Source: Nelumbo lutea
Lineage: Eukaryota > Streptophyta > Magnoliopsida > Proteales > Nelumbonaceae
Assembly (NCBI GenBank): GCA_022828595.1
Contig: JAKGHH010000003.1
Span: 51,821,759 to 51,885,758, forward strand
Direction: 5' to 3'
Length of the DNA: 64,000 bases
Part shown: piece after piece, positions 33,467 to 45,507 of the stretch
How positions within the stretch are numbered: the stretch's first letter is position 1
Layout of the letters: the number at the start of each line of letters is the position of its first letter
The notes under the pieces: model-generated
What the model was told of the DNA's origin: nothing
The model's database searches: none
Seen by the model: only the letters and a program-made list of their open reading frames with translations
Translations under genes and position numbers: made by a program

Positions 33467-34549
33467 AAAAATAAAGAGTCCTACTATGGTGCAGTGCTGC
33501 AATGTAAAGCCTACCCCATATAGCAATAGCAAGGAGGGTGAGGTTATAGGTAGGTAAACTTATTTGGTAGGTCCACAGGGTGTGTGTGGCTATATGAGGT
33601 AAGCTTTATGTTGCAGAAGATGTACCTTAGCATGTTCCAAATAAAAATCTTAGATATGAAAACAAGTAAATTGATCTTAAAGTATCAATCCTAGGCCTAT
33701 GTAGGAAAATAAGAAGCTCCCTCAAAATATGGTATTAACTTCCACCAAAACCAAACTAATTCAATTATAAAGACTCAAATTCCAATTCTATGGCAACCAA
33801 AGTACTACCTACCCGATTAAAGTATAATATCACACTTCTATAATTTTTTGTCTCAATAGGTTTTGAATACTCTAATTGAAACATTACAACTCTAAAAAAC
33901 ATACAAACACAAAAGAACGTTTTTCTAAAACTTAAGGAAAACGGTTATTTTTCTTATTTGTTAAGAATTATATAAATATTACTTTATGATCTTGACCATA
34001 AAGCTATAAACAATCTATTTATGTATAGTTTGATATTAAAAATATTATATGCATAGTGATGTATATTGCTTTTTATCTTTTGTGCTTAAATTTTAGATAG
34101 TTTCTGTATAATTAATTCTATGTATATAAATGTCCATATTATCTTTGCAATGTTTTAGTAAGCTTCCACAAACTTTCACTTATTGAGTTCACTTCCTCTT
34201 GGGCCACAATTTACACTGAAATCATAGTTTAAACCTTGCTTCAAAAATTGGTTACTGAATATGGGTGAAAGATACATATTTCTAACTGTGACTTCTCCCT
34301 CATTCTTTCCAATAACTCAAGATGGTAGAGAAGAGATTACATTTCACCCCTAGATGATTTAGCATCTCACATAGGAGCTTTTATGCCATCCATCAATAGA
34401 TGGTTAAGCATTCTATCAGATTTACAAAATTCTATGTACAAAGATGTTCGCATTTACCATTATGCGCCTTGTATTTGCTTGGATAGAGGTAACCACAATG
34501 CACACTGGCAACAAAGAAACCGAGAGACAGCCATAGAGACCTTAAATTT
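33467..34549. other. Downstream flank and probable 3' UTR of the zinc-knuckle gene
   Basis: No coding signal. The first few hundred bases below 34550 should hold the 3' UTR of the minus-strand gene. I did not find a convincing AATAAA on that strand at a fixed distance, so no end is given. Confidence 0.4.
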
Positions 34550-34657
34550 CTAAAATCCTAACTTCTTCCTCTCTTCAAATTTTATTTTCAATTCTTCTAT
34601 AGTTGGCAGTTTTCTGCCACTTCTTGCAGTTGTACTCCACCATGTCATAAGCTCATC
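34550..34657 (-). CDS. Last exon of the zinc-knuckle/Plus3 gene
   Basis: 108 bp after acceptor TTTTACAG. It reads DELMTWWSTTARSGRKLPTI, then EELKIKFEERKKLGF and TAG (34552-34550). Too short to stand out as an open frame. It was identified because the family's C-terminus is (D/E)ELxxWW...ExxLKxKxEERKKLGF. It continues in phase 0 from the exon ending at 38187 across a 3.5-kb intron. Confidence 0.88.
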   Translation of the reverse strand, partial: DELMTWWSTTARSGRKLPTIEELKIKFEERKKLGF

Positions 34658-37600
34658 CTGTAAAACATCAAGGAGTCATAACAACTTAGAACGGTGTGAT
34701 ATTGGTAGTAGGTGTCTATACACTGCCTAACTGAAACAATAATAAGCAATTGGATTTACAACAAAAAATTCTTAATTGAACTATTGAAGTTAGTTTAATA
34801 ATGTTCTGCAGCAGAACATTTTACTTGGACAGCAATGCTATATACAACCAAACAAATGCTATATGGTGAAACAGGCTACAAATATTTTTTTTATTATTAC
34901 AGTTTTTGCAAAACTTTAAGACAAAAATTTAGCATCATCTTACATGTATACAATAAACCTCTTTGTTCTTTAAAATCCATGTTATCCTTGTATTGAACGT
35001 TTAATTGAAAATTGAATATTATAACCAACTTTTCAAACATATTGAATCTTAAATATCCTTGTTACAGTACCTTGAACAAGTTAAACCTCAATCAAGTGTG
35101 GAAGATCAGATTTGGTGGCTGCATGTTAATTCTGGAATTTTCAAAGTCAATTCGGTGCCACATATCCTTTTGGCTGTGGATGCTGAAACCACGCCTTGGA
35201 TTTGGATTTGGAAGTAAAAGATTCCCTCCAAGGTGATCTTTTTTACTTGGACAGCAATCAAAATGAAGGCTCCTACCATTGACATTTTAAGAAGTAAAGG
35301 TTTGTACCTTGTCAATAGATGTTTGTGTGACACAGATGAAGAGAATATGCTACATCTCCTAGTAAAAAAACTGCACCTACTCACATGCATTGTGGCATCA
35401 TGATTTGAAATTGTTTGGGGTGTCCTGGGTCAACCCTCCTGATGTGGAGTCTCTGTTCTCTACTTGGTGTATGCAAGCTTTCTGCAGAAGGGGGAGAGTT
35501 CTCTAGAATATGTTACCTTTTGCAATCTGTTGGTGCATATGGAGGGAAAGACAACCGGATCTTTGAAGATGTCTCCCTGCCCACTGAGGAGCATTGTGGC
35601 AAGGTCGAGAGGACTGTTCTAAAGTGGGCCTTGATCAACAAGATGTTTAGGGGACTAAAGTATAATCATTTCACAGATCATTGGGGTTCTATTCTGTGGG
35701 ATGACACCTTTTCTGGTTGATGTTGTTCTTTGTATTATGCTTTTTCTTTGGCATTTGTATGCTCCCTTGTAGTCAGATTTAAAGGAAATCTCTCCCTTTA
35801 CAGCCTTTTCCTTCTCTTTATCTAATGAAATTATTACCACTTTTCAAAAAAAAAAAAATATTTCTACAAAATAGGCAAAGTCAGCATATAAGAGGTGAAT
35901 ATTAGGCCCAAAATGCACTGTTTTTTATATAGATATCACCGAGGAAATATTTTCAGAAGCATCATCACATGCAATATTTTTTTTTTTTTTTTTTTATGAA
36001 TGGGTAATCAATTTTATTAAAGGGAAAAAAGGAGACTAGCAATCAGCCTTGGAGGAGGCATGAGATGCTGCCCCCCCATTGGGATGAGTACAGACCCAAC
36101 TCTTATCAGTAAACAAAACTATAAGTTAACTCATTACAAAGAAACCCAAGAAGCCCCTTGTTTAGCCAGAGATTCTGCCAAGGCATTTGCTGATCTGCTA
36201 ACCCACTGGAAACTGACTGACATATTTCTTGTGAGCCATTTTACTTTTTTCAGAAGATCTCTTTAGCCCCAAATAATATTACATGCATTATTAATATCAA
36301 GAGCAGTATTTTGCAACTGAGTCATTGCTTGCCCAATATGAACATATTTCTGAGTCAAAACCAATTGTTGCCGGACTGGGAAGGTCTAATTTCATATACC
36401 AAAACTATTTGACAGTAAAATTGGAAGAGGATAAGTTCTTTGATCATCCTGAATTATGGGGAAGTAGTAATTTAGCATGGGAGAGAGGATAGAGAGAATG
36501 GTTACAAGGGTATAGAGATCAAGTTTAGGGGAAATTGTTGAGTAGTCTTGTACTATACTCCATTCTCTTTCATAGCAAAGAACAGATTCATCAATGTATG
36601 AATGTACATATGTATTTGTTGTGGTTCTGTGCAAGAATAATGTTTGAAAATGGATTTCTCAATAGTAACCCCAAATATTTGGACAAAGCTTTGTTAAGTT
36701 TAATTGAGTTGACCAAAATTCAAAATGGCCAAAAATCCAGTTTGACAAGATACATTTTATTAAGACACCTGTTGATTTAGGGTTCTATCAATCTAGAAAG
36801 AAAAATAACGGATATGTGAATTTGTGATATTCATTGTTCTTATTTTTACTTGTCACTAGATTTCCGCCATATGGTCATAAACAAGCTAACTTGACATACG
36901 TTGGACATTTATAACACTTTTTGGTGGTGTAGATTCTTAATCTTCCTCAATGATTTTGGTTTGATGTCCTAGTGACCTTATTTTATTAGACAAAAAAGTC
37001 TAACCATTACAAAGTGACAAACCTACATTGGATAATGGCCTTCAATCAAGGTTCAAAATATCGATATGCCCGACATGCCGGTAGAGACGTATCGGTATTT
37101 TTTTAGTTTTTTTTTCCAGTCCGGTTCAGAGGGGCCAGTTTAAGGTCCATCCACCCCCCTGAACTGGTCAAAACCCCAATACACCCTCTGTAGGGGCGTA
37201 TCGGGAAGCTCCCGATACGATACAAATCGGCCGATACGTATCGATACTTTGAACCTTGCCTTCAATATGTGAAGGCCAATGCAGAACCACATAATTTTGA
37301 AATAAGATATGACATATCCAAAGTAGAATATCTACTTCAATATGTGAAGAATACTACAGAATTCAAAACTTCTGTTACTGAGCTACAGAAAGACATTGTA
37401 AAAGGTAATTATGATTTCAAAGTACAGAATCTATAAAATATGTTGGATAACCATGTTAGTTCCATAGTTTGAGGATTATCGAGAGAAAAGTAACAATAAG
37501 AATATTTGATGATGTATCCCAACCTCTTGCAATGTTCTGCAGTGATATCTATGGGATGTATATCAGAATAATATGCAGTGATATCTGTGAGACGTATTTG

Positions 37601-40600
37601 TTGGAAAGAACCCAAAGGTTAAGTGGGTGGGCTTTGAGGGGACATGGATGTCATCTTGGGGAATTTCTCCTCATAATATTTGGCTTAAGTTTGACTTTTT
37701 CAAGGATTATGAATTCAATTTTTATCTGTTTTTTTATCAACAAAACATTTTCAGCTTCTCACTGTAACAACTCAACTCAACAAAGCCCCGTTCAAACTAT
37801 ACAGGGTCAGCTAAATGAACCAATACTGTTTGCACATTTTACCTTATCAGGGGACACCCCATTCAAATTTTGAGTCCTCAAATCTCTTCTTTAAGTCAAT
37901 CCATATTCTTCATCCTTTCTCTAGCTCTTCTAGAACCATCTACTTGCATCAAAATATTCCTTACCAGGCAGCAGGTACTCCTTATGTTCATGTCTAAACC
38001 ATCTTAGTCTACTGTCCCTCATTTTGTTGCCTATTCGGATTATTCTAGATCCCCATGAAGGTACTTTCTCTAGTAAATGGTATAGTGTTATTTTATCTAT
38101 GCATAAAGTTCCATTCTTATCAAATCTCAATCATAACAGAGACCATACTTTTCAAATGCATAACTATATTTCAGATGAGATTTTACCTCAAGGAAATCAT
38201 GGTTAGAGACATAGTGACTCTCAACTAAGCTTTTGAAACCTCCAATATCCACAGAAAGAGGAATATCCGAACTCCCAAATGATCTGTCTTGTGACACCCC
38301 TATAATATTTCAAGAGTAAAAAAGTGAGGAAAAGAAAGAAAGAAAGGAAAATAATGAATTAAAACAAAATTTAGTTGTTAAATATATGCATTGTGAACCT
38401 TTTTCATATTTAGACAAATTAAATTTGCAAAACAAATGAGCAAAAAAAAGAAAGAAAGAAATGCTTATTTGATTGTCTGTTCAGAACAATTACATCAAAA
38501 TATTTAAACAAACGAACCAAAAAAGTTGTTTAGTTTTATCTATAATTCCAAGCTTACCATTTATACAAGCCACATAGTAACCTGTCCCCCCTAGTCCTTC
38601 GTTCCATTTCCCAAGACGCAAACGAAGGAAGAACCCCTCAAGACTAAAAGCTAAACTTGGAGATGTCATCCATCTAGTAGAGACATAAAATGAAAATTCA
38701 ATCAATTGTAAACACAGATAACTTAGAAAATGAAAACGATAGAGTATGGATGTTTATACAAAGGTAGAAATACAATCATGAAAGACCTCTAGTACAAGGT
38801 AATGGTTTTGTGGAGATAATTATTACATGCAATGATTTAATGCACAAAGGAAGAAGAAAAATGCCAAGATATTCTTAGTCAATGATTGATTTGGTTACCA
38901 TTGGCTATAGGAGTTGGAGATATTCCTATTGAGAGGAATTAAGGTTGACTGGATCATCAGAAAGTGGATTGCAGTGATTAGATCCTTAGTCAAAGAGTAC
39001 AGAAAGTTAGCTTATGATACTCTCTTAGTGAGTACACTAATTTAAACTTTATAGTATGTTCCCTAATAACCTTTGTCTATGATGGTTTGGAGGGATCTTC
39101 AGGAATGGAGACAGTGCCATGAGTCCATGGCTCTAGCTTATGACCTGTCAGAACAAAGTATTCTGAGAGAACCAAGTATTTGTCTATTGATATAGGTTTC
39201 AGAATACTAGTATCTATAGATTATCAGGGGACATGAATTGATAGTTCCTAGGCTGTGATAAGATGGATGAGGAACAGGATCAGATTCATCTGTTCTTGGA
39301 GATTGTGTTACAAGATCAGAGAGGTGAACATTGAAAGAGTAAACTCTCAACATATTTTGAAAATGACACAAGTTACCTCACTTGTAAACACTAATTACAT
39401 TTTTACCATCTTATTTTAGGGTAAATTGCTAAAACCTTCCCTGAAGTTGATAATCATTGCTGAAACCTCCCCTTAAGTTTGGTAATTGCAATCACCTCCC
39501 CTGAACTTTTTTGACACAGTTGCAAGTAGACCCCTCTGTTAAAATCCTCAAACAAGAGGCACGAAAATGTCCAAAATACCCATGTGATTACTATCAAGGC
39601 TGGTTTTTACAAAAAAAAAAAAACAATACAAACTTTATGAACAACAAAAATAAGAGATTTTAAAGTTGCAATTTTACCTTTGAGCAATTGATATGAAGGG
39701 CAAATTAAAAAAAAAAAAGGAAAAGTGACTGTAAGTGCTTGGCATAGTGATTGATATAGAAAAATTTTGGAAAATAAACATTTTGGTCAAAAGTAACTGC
39801 ATGGGTATTTTGGACATTTCCGTGCCTCTTGTTAGAGGATTCTAACAGAGGGGATCTGCTTGCAACTGTGTCAGAAAGTTCAGGGGAGGTGATTGCAATT
39901 ACCAAACTGCAAGGGAGGTTTCAGCAGTGGTCAACTTCAGGGGAGGTTTTAGCAATTCACCCTTTATTTTATTTTATTTTTATGAACCCAATTTTAATTT
40001 TTTGTTCCCAAACTAATGCTATAGTGTACAATGTTTGTCCCTTCAACAAGGACAAGAATGTTGTTTTTGTCTATATGATATACAAGAAGGTGCCAAAAGG
40101 GTAAAATAGAAATTTTGAAAATTTTAAATGTTACTTGATTACTTTCAGTCACTAAAACCAATGGCATATTAGTGGAGGGGTAGAATAAATAACTTAACGC
40201 CAAACTACAAGGGGTGGGTAAGTTAATAGGTAAACATGAGGAGAGGTCTTAGTATTTGATTGAAATCCTAGGAGAGCTATAAGTAATTTACCCTTTTTAA
40301 TTTTTATTATTATGTTGGTTTAGGATGGACCTTCATCCATAAATCTAATTTTTTGGCATTGTATAATCATAGTTGGCTTGATATGATAGATCTAACTTAG
40401 ATACTTTTTTAGAATTTTATTATGTATTAATGATATCATTGGATAAAATTCCTTACAAATTCTATGTTATTTGTTTTCAATTGTTTCAAAATTTTCATGT
40501 TCATTTTGATTTTTGAATACCTCATAGACATCCTCTCATTGAGAAGAACTTTGGGGGAGTATTTATTAGATGTAGTGGATTCATAATGGCAATACATTCA

Positions 40601-43600
40601 GGTCCTGCGGGTTATGGAGATTCTATAGGGGCAGAACTGATGGCAGTCCTACACGATTTGAAATTGGGCAAAACCTCAATTATAGAGACATCAATAGTAG
40701 GAGGTGATTCGAAAGTAGTGGTCAGATGGTTCAGATGCAATGCAATGGGAACAAGAAAATACAGATGTATCTTGTGGGAAGTTAAAAGTTTGGCTGCTGA
40801 ACTAAATGCTACATTTCATTGGGCGCCTAGAGGTGCCAATAGCATGGCCAATGCCTTGGCCAGACAAGGAGTCTACAGGGAGAAACTATTTTGTGGGTGG
40901 TTCCAATGGGGGACCAGTTGTAAATATGCACTTTAATTTGAGGATAGGTATGAAGCTAGCCTACAAGGGGGTGGAAGACACAGAGCTGTACAATATTCTT
41001 TTAATATCCTAACAAAATTGATTGTTCACAGATAAAAAATATTCCTTTTCATTATGATAAAGATCTCTTAAATGTTTGCAGCACATTCAAATTTAAGAGA
41101 TTGGGGAGACTCTCTTGTATTATTATCTCTGAATTAATAAATTTTTACCTCAACTTCAGTCAAAAAAAAAAAAAAAGAGATTGTAAAACAAAATTAGCAG
41201 AGGTGATAAGTTAATTAGGTAAATTATTGAATGACTCATGCACGACTGATGTATCAAATCTTTAATTTTTAACTTCAAATATTTTTTCAGCATGATTTAG
41301 CAAAAAGATATCCTATTTTGAATTTCCATTCCCCCACCCCAAGAGAAAATTTTTGTTCTGCCCTGGGTTGGTTATTCAATCCCTAACCTTGATTCTCAAA
41401 TTTCTAGCCTCAACTTTCTTATTGGATAAACATGATAAATTTTTTACATTATCATAGCCATCAATCCTAAGCACATCAAAATTGTCTCTCAAGCTTAATT
41501 ATAAATTAAATTCTTTAAGCCAATTGTAGAACACCCTAAGTGCCTTCCTCATGTAGCAACTATAATCATTTTTAGACTATAATGCAACAGTTCATTTCTT
41601 CAAATCAGCAACATGGTTTACCATATTTTGTGAAACTTTGATTTTAATTAAAGTGAAAAAATTAAAATGACTAAATTTTGGATGAAGCTTTGGAATTCCA
41701 CTGATCCATTTCAGTGAATTTGAGGTAGAAAACTTGGCCAAAATATGTAAGCTAATTAAAAAGATAAAAAAATTATACAAACAATGGCCACTTTATTCTC
41801 TTTCAATAAGCAAACTAAAATGACTAAGTTTTGAATATCCATTGTACATATTACTTGTTTATCTATGGCAGTGGATATGCACAAAAGAATAAAAAATGAA
41901 AAAGTGGATATAAAAACAGTAAATAGCACTTGAAAGTCATTAAAACATGGCGCAGAATTTTGAAAACCAACTATCAATAAGTTAATTTCAAACGAAAATT
42001 TCCTTCCTAATTTTTATTTCAAATAAAAATTAAGAAAGTAATCATTTTCCATTTTCTTCTAGTAAGAGAAACTTTTCTTACTTAAGGATGTCTGTGCGAG
42101 AGATACGGAGTCTCCTTATTGCTTCAAATGTTCCTGTTGGAACCTCTGGAACCTGCCTAGTGATAAAGTTGCTTAAGGGTGACTTTGAGGTATTCTTCTT
42201 TCCATTCAGCACAAATTCTTTAGAAACTCTCTGCATTTTTGATCCTTCACAAAAGTTATTCCCTTGAAACTTCTGAACTGGATTCGAATCCAAAAACCAT
42301 CCTTTAAACATCGTCTTTCTACTCAAGTTTTTCTTGATGTCTATATGGTCCAAGGTTTTAGTCTCCAGTCTTGAACTTTGTCCATCACAAATTGTGAGTC
42401 TATTGCCAGCTCGGCATTGGTTATCCTCATCTTCTGAAGGCTTTAGATTTCTGTCATTGCCATGGATAAGAGTATCATCCTCTGAATTGTGATGTATTTT
42501 CTCACTTCTGAAGTTGAGCAAAGAAGTATTATCATACAAATGACCTCTTTTAAAGGATGTATAAGGGCATGCAATAGCCCAATGATTAAGCTGAAAACAT
42601 TGGATACACAAGCAGGGAGATTCTTCTGCCCCAACATATGAACTAATATTTCTCATAAGATCCTCAATCTCAGATTCAATCATCTCTGAGCAATCTTGTA
42701 AGTTGTGACCTCTAATGCCACAAAACAGGCATGTTGTGGTTGCACAAGTTGCATTATCGGCTACTTCTGATGTTATGATGTGTCTGAGAGCATACAATCT
42801 CCTGGCAAAAACTGAAGCCATATCCCCTGAATTTTTGAATCTTTGAGAAGGAAGAATAGGATTCAATTTAGATTTCAACTTATGATCAGTATGTCTTGTG
42901 GCTGTTTTTAAATCTAAGGATAGAGCTGTACTTACTGCTGATTTCTGAAAATTTTTACTTAAAATATCCGTTTGGTCTTTGGCAGAATGCTCCATGACAT
43001 CTTCATAGTTTTGGTCTTTGGTAAATATACAATCCTGAGGATTAGAAAGAACCCTTGTCCTCTCAGACAAATCCCCAATAGGCATATATGAAATTTTCTC
43101 GCATGAAGGTGAACATGACACAGGGTTTGAAACTTTGGTAGAAAACCGAGTTATCCATGAACTCCCAAGGAATCTGTTTCTGTTGGAGACAGAAGCTGAA
43201 AACTTGTCTGGACCCATCAAACTAAGCTTACAAGCTTCTTCCCCTTCACATGGAGGGTCATAATCTTTATGGGAAGAGGAAGTTGAAGAGCTTATTCCAC
43301 ACTTCACACTACCATGTGCAATTTTACATGAGGTATTAGTCTTAGCAGCACCTATCTTGTCCTTCGCCTGTGGAACAACAGCATGCATACAAGAATTATC
43401 TGCTATATTTGAAGTGCCCTCTCTACCTCTAGATGTTTCCAAGTTAAAATTTTGACCCGAAATAATAATTTCTTTACCAAATTCAGCGTCATCTTCACCA
43501 TAGCCTGAAGTAAATTTATTGTCATTTATCTTTTCTACTTGTTTTTCTTCTTTAGAATTTTCTCTTGAATGATGAGGATCTGAAGTTCTTGTTTCTTGTA

Positions 43601-45507
43601 TCTTTTTGCTTGGGAGACAGAGGGCCTGAAAAGTAGTTTGGAAACCCATATTTCCATACCTGGCACTTTGGTGATTGTCACATGCTATAGAACATTGGTC
43701 CTGACCCAAATATTCATGATGAGATCTCACAGTCAGGGCCAAGGAAGGTGGTACATCTGGATCGGTCCGAGATATTCCCTTTATCATGTTTGAAATCCAT
43801 GTCACAAAAGAGCTATCTTGCCTCATGAAAGATGATGAACTGGGATTTTCATGGATCTGTTTCTTCATTCTTTTACCCTTAACTAAGAATTTCTGTTCAA
43901 AACTCCATGATCGCTTTCTTACTGAAGACAAACCTGCACCATTACAACTTTCAACACTCTCATAGCTGTCCTCCTTTGAATTTCCTTCTATAACTACTCC
44001 AATAGACAAAGCCTTTATTTTATCTTTTCTTTGATAAAGACATGTTGCACTATTATTTGGAGAAGTTTGACTCGAAGAACTCTGCTCCTTTAGAAGTGTC
44101 CCCTCATTCTGCTGAGTGTAATGTTTAACTTCTTCAGTAGGTTGTGATGATAAAGCTACATCAACCTCTGCACGTGAACTTTCACCCTTCATGGGTTGTA
44201 AGACATCTGTTAGATCACATATCTCCAAACTGACATTTGTAGACCCAGCCTCGTTCATGTTATCTTTGTTGTCCTCATCATTAGCTGAAGAAACACCCTT
44301 ATGCTTCCAATAAGAGGTTATCGAATTTGGTATGGAAGTATTGGGAGATTTACATTGTTCCATTGGGGAAAATTCAGAGGCTAAAGCAACTGCGATGTCT
44401 GCTGTACCACTATTCACATTACCAACTTGTCTATTTGTGCTGAAAGGGTCAGTGCTTGCCCCATTGTTGATGTATCCACATGCTGGTTCTGCTTGAGATA
44501 AATCAGGCTTATACTCATTCTCCTTAGATAAAACATCAGCAATCCCCTCATTTTCTGGACCTGTGAGAAACCATGCTGTCCTATGAGATACCATTAGACA
44601 TCAAAACATGAAAAGAATGCAATCAAGCACTTACCTGGCATACAAACGTTGCTGGGTAAACTTGAAATAGTATTTTCTTTAGTCTTGAAAGTGTCAGTTT
44701 GAATGCTGGGTGTCACTTTTTGGTCTGAATAATCAACCAACTTCTGATTAGTATTGAGGACTGGTTCTTTTATTTTGTTAAAAACTCCCATTCCACCTGA
44801 TCCTGAAAAAGAAATCACTAGGATTAGATTCAACCAGTTGGGCCATCAAGACACTGAAATAAAGATTTCAATGAATCAGGAAGGTTAAAATTTGTAAATG
44901 AAATCTATTCAATGTCCACAATTTCATTGCAACGATGATTTGTGAGTTCCTGGAAATAGGTATAATTACCAAGGGTGTGCCCATCACTTGCTTTTTCACC
45001 GACTGATCCCATGTTCATAGTGCTTCTAGGTGACTTTTCCAAAATAACCCCATCATCTGAATTCTCAAAATGGGAAGCCATCTGAGATGAGATTGAAGTA
45101 CCTCCTGCCCCAAGTCCACCTCCACCTCCACTATTAATAATTTCCTTGGATGTAGTATTTTGTGGTAGTGAAAGAACCATGTTACTTCCACCACCCCACA
45201 AAAGAGAGGGCTTTCTCTCAGAAAATCTACACTCAGCAGATTTAAGACTCAAACCTTTACGTGGGGACCAGACAAGTTCTGAGAGGGGATTAACAGTGAC
45301 AGACATCATCTCTGCCCTTGAAGCTGCATTTGCACCTGCACCATAATCACTATTCAACCCTCTCTGAGTGCATTCATTGGAAGAATCCAGAACAGATCCA
45401 TCTTTCCTTGGTTGTCCATTACTGCTCTCAATGTTTATCTTTGGCAATGTAACTGGTTCAGGAGGAAATCCTGGAAAGCCAATTGACTCCAAGGTAGTAC
45501 CTTCCAT
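34550..45507 (-). CDS. CCHC zinc-knuckle / Plus3-like domain protein, six coding exons
   Basis: Predicted exons (minus): 45507-44970, 44802-44635, 44560-42082, 38673-38558, 38299-38187, 34657-34550. Every junction is GT-AG and phase-consistent, giving 1,173 residues. Visible parts: NPLSELVWSPRKGLSLKSAE (73 on), a long Ser-rich acidic middle, zinc knuckles CLFCGIRGHNLQDC (846-859) and CIQCFQLNHWAIAC (887-900), then RRLRISRTDILKWM, FFLRLRLGKWNEGLGGTGYY and the KKLGF C-terminus. I know this layout from a conserved, uncharacterised plant family whose C-terminal part resembles the Plus3 domain of Rtf1, which suggests a nuclear, nucleic-acid-linked role; that is inference. ATG 45507 was chosen because the upstream exon joins in another frame. 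Alternative start: ATG 45561 if the upstream intron is unspliced. Confidence 0.88.
35060..35857 (+). mobile_element. LINE 3' fragment (zinc-binding RT tail)
   Basis: The + strand reads, through several frames, DQIWWLHVNSGIFKVNS, FFTWTAIKMKAPTIDILRS, KGLYLVNRCLCDTDEENMLH, then HDLKLFGVSWVNPPDVESLF and CWCIWRERQ. This is the zf-RVT region found after the RT of plant L1-type LINEs (W...KAPT.D.L...G...NRC..C....E...HL). It ends in AATGAAATTATTACC and an A-run at 35847-35859. Truncated at the 5' end and frameshifted, it sits antisense in the host gene's last intron. Confidence 0.75.
35975..36400 (-). mobile_element. LINE 3' fragment (RNase H end)
   Basis: On the minus strand it reads WLTRNMSVSFQWVSRSANAL, then AESLAKQGASWVSL and a stop, followed by about 120 bp of 3' UTR and a long A-run (35979-35996, T-run on +). 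The SxNxxAxxLAKxG motif is the last block of the RNase H domain at the end of plant LINE ORF2. Orientation is the same as the host gene and opposite to its neighbour 120 bp away. Confidence 0.75.
37047..37258. mobile_element. hAT-like MITE, 212 bp, 8-bp TSD
   Basis: Terminal inverted repeats CAAGGTTCAAAATATCGATA and TATCGATACTTTGAACCTTG differ at one position. Perfect 8-bp target duplication CCTTCAAT (37039-37046 and 37259-37266). Several internal palindromes (CGATACGTATCGATAC). An 8-bp TSD fits hAT; the class is inferred. Confidence 0.88.
38187..38299 (-). CDS. Fifth coding exon of the zinc-knuckle/Plus3 gene
   Basis: 113 bp between acceptor ATTATAG (ending 38300) and donor GTAAAATC (from 38186). 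It reads VSQDRSFGSSDIPLSVDIGG, then FKSLVESHYVSNHDFLE: the family's S-V-x-(I/V)-GG...(Q/H)Y(I/V)SNHDF block. Enters in phase 1 and leaves in phase 0. Confidence 0.88.
38558..38673 (-). CDS. Fourth coding exon (Plus3-like core)
   Basis: 116 bp between acceptor CTACTAG (ending 38674) and donor GTAAGCTT (from 38557). It reads WMTSPSLAFSLEGFFLRLRL, then GKWNEGLGGTGYYVACIN, with the Gly that follows split over the intron. It joins exactly to the AA of the large exon (AA|A TGG = Lys-Trp). Confidence 0.9.
39419..39962. mobile_element. Foldback element with ~180-bp TIRs, TSD TTATTTTA
   Basis: Left end GGGTAAATTGCTAAAACCTT; right end, reversed, GGGTGAATTGCTAAAACCTC. The arms pair over about 180 bp (GACACAGTTGCAAG, AGAGGCACG, GGACATTT), leaving a central spacer of about 180 bp. 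Both flanks have TTATTTTA (39411-39418 and 39964-39971, after one T). No coding capacity. The GGGTAAATT start recalls the 1.7-kb element at 2486, suggesting the same broad family, possibly Mutator-like; that is inference. Confidence 0.82.
40541..41178 (+). mobile_element. LINE 3' fragment with RNase H domain
   Basis: A 116-codon frame (40586-40936) reads GDSIGAELMAVLHDLKLGKT, VGGDSKVVVRWF, FHWAPRGANSMANALARQGV. These are the E, D and C-terminal blocks of a plant LINE RNase H, lacking the first catalytic Asp and with Asn-Ser-Met-Ala at the last block. The 3' UTR has TTAATATCC and TTAATAAATTTTTACC, and an A-run closes it at 41162-41176. 5'-truncated, as LINE copies usually are; antisense to the host gene. 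Confidence 0.8.
42082..44560 (-). CDS. Large third coding exon of the zinc-knuckle/Plus3 gene
   Basis: 2,479 bp between acceptor TTTCTCACAG and donor GTAAGAA. Encodes the Ser/Asn/Lys-rich middle with basic patches (RKRSWSFEQKFLVKGKRMKK), FQTTFQALCLPSKKIQETR, and both zinc knuckles near the end. The ATG at 44594 that would open this frame lies in the preceding intron and is not used in this model. Confidence 0.9.
44635..44802 (-). CDS. Second coding exon of the zinc-knuckle/Plus3 gene
   Basis: 168 bp between acceptor TTTTTCAG and donor GTAAGTGC, phase 1 at both ends. Encodes SGGMGVFNKIKEPVLNTNQK and ends VCMPG with the Gly split over the intron. Confidence 0.82.

Larger units (their letters stand above)
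34658..38186 (-). other. 3.5-kb last intron with transposon insertions
   Basis: Holds two LINE 3' fragments (35060-35857 and 35975-36400) and an hAT-like MITE (37047-37258). The stretches 34658-35059, 36401-37046 and 37259-38186 show no other feature. Confidence 0.75.
38674..42081 (-). other. 3.4-kb intron with transposon insertions
   Basis: Intron between the large exon and the Plus3-core exon. It contains a 544-bp foldback element (39419-39962) and a LINE fragment (40541-41178). The stretches 38674-39418, 39963-40540 and 41179-42081 hold nothing recognisable, except an end-like ATAAGTAATTTACCCT at 40278-40293 that may be the terminus of another foldback element. Confidence 0.7.

Noticed and set aside
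38490..38557. Extension of the Plus3-core exon past CING (KLGIIDKTKQLF)
   Set aside because: A consensus donor GTAAGCTT lies at 38557, and the family continues with the SVxIGG block found in the next exon.
40186..40294. Second foldback element ending in TAATTTACCCT
   Set aside because: Only one plausible end was visible. A matching left end before 39419 was too weak to claim.
44560..44594. ATG at 44594 as the start of an 838-residue gene
   Set aside because: A strong acceptor (TTTCTCACAG) lies at 44561, and the upstream exons join in phase. The residues MVSHRTAWFL are intronic.
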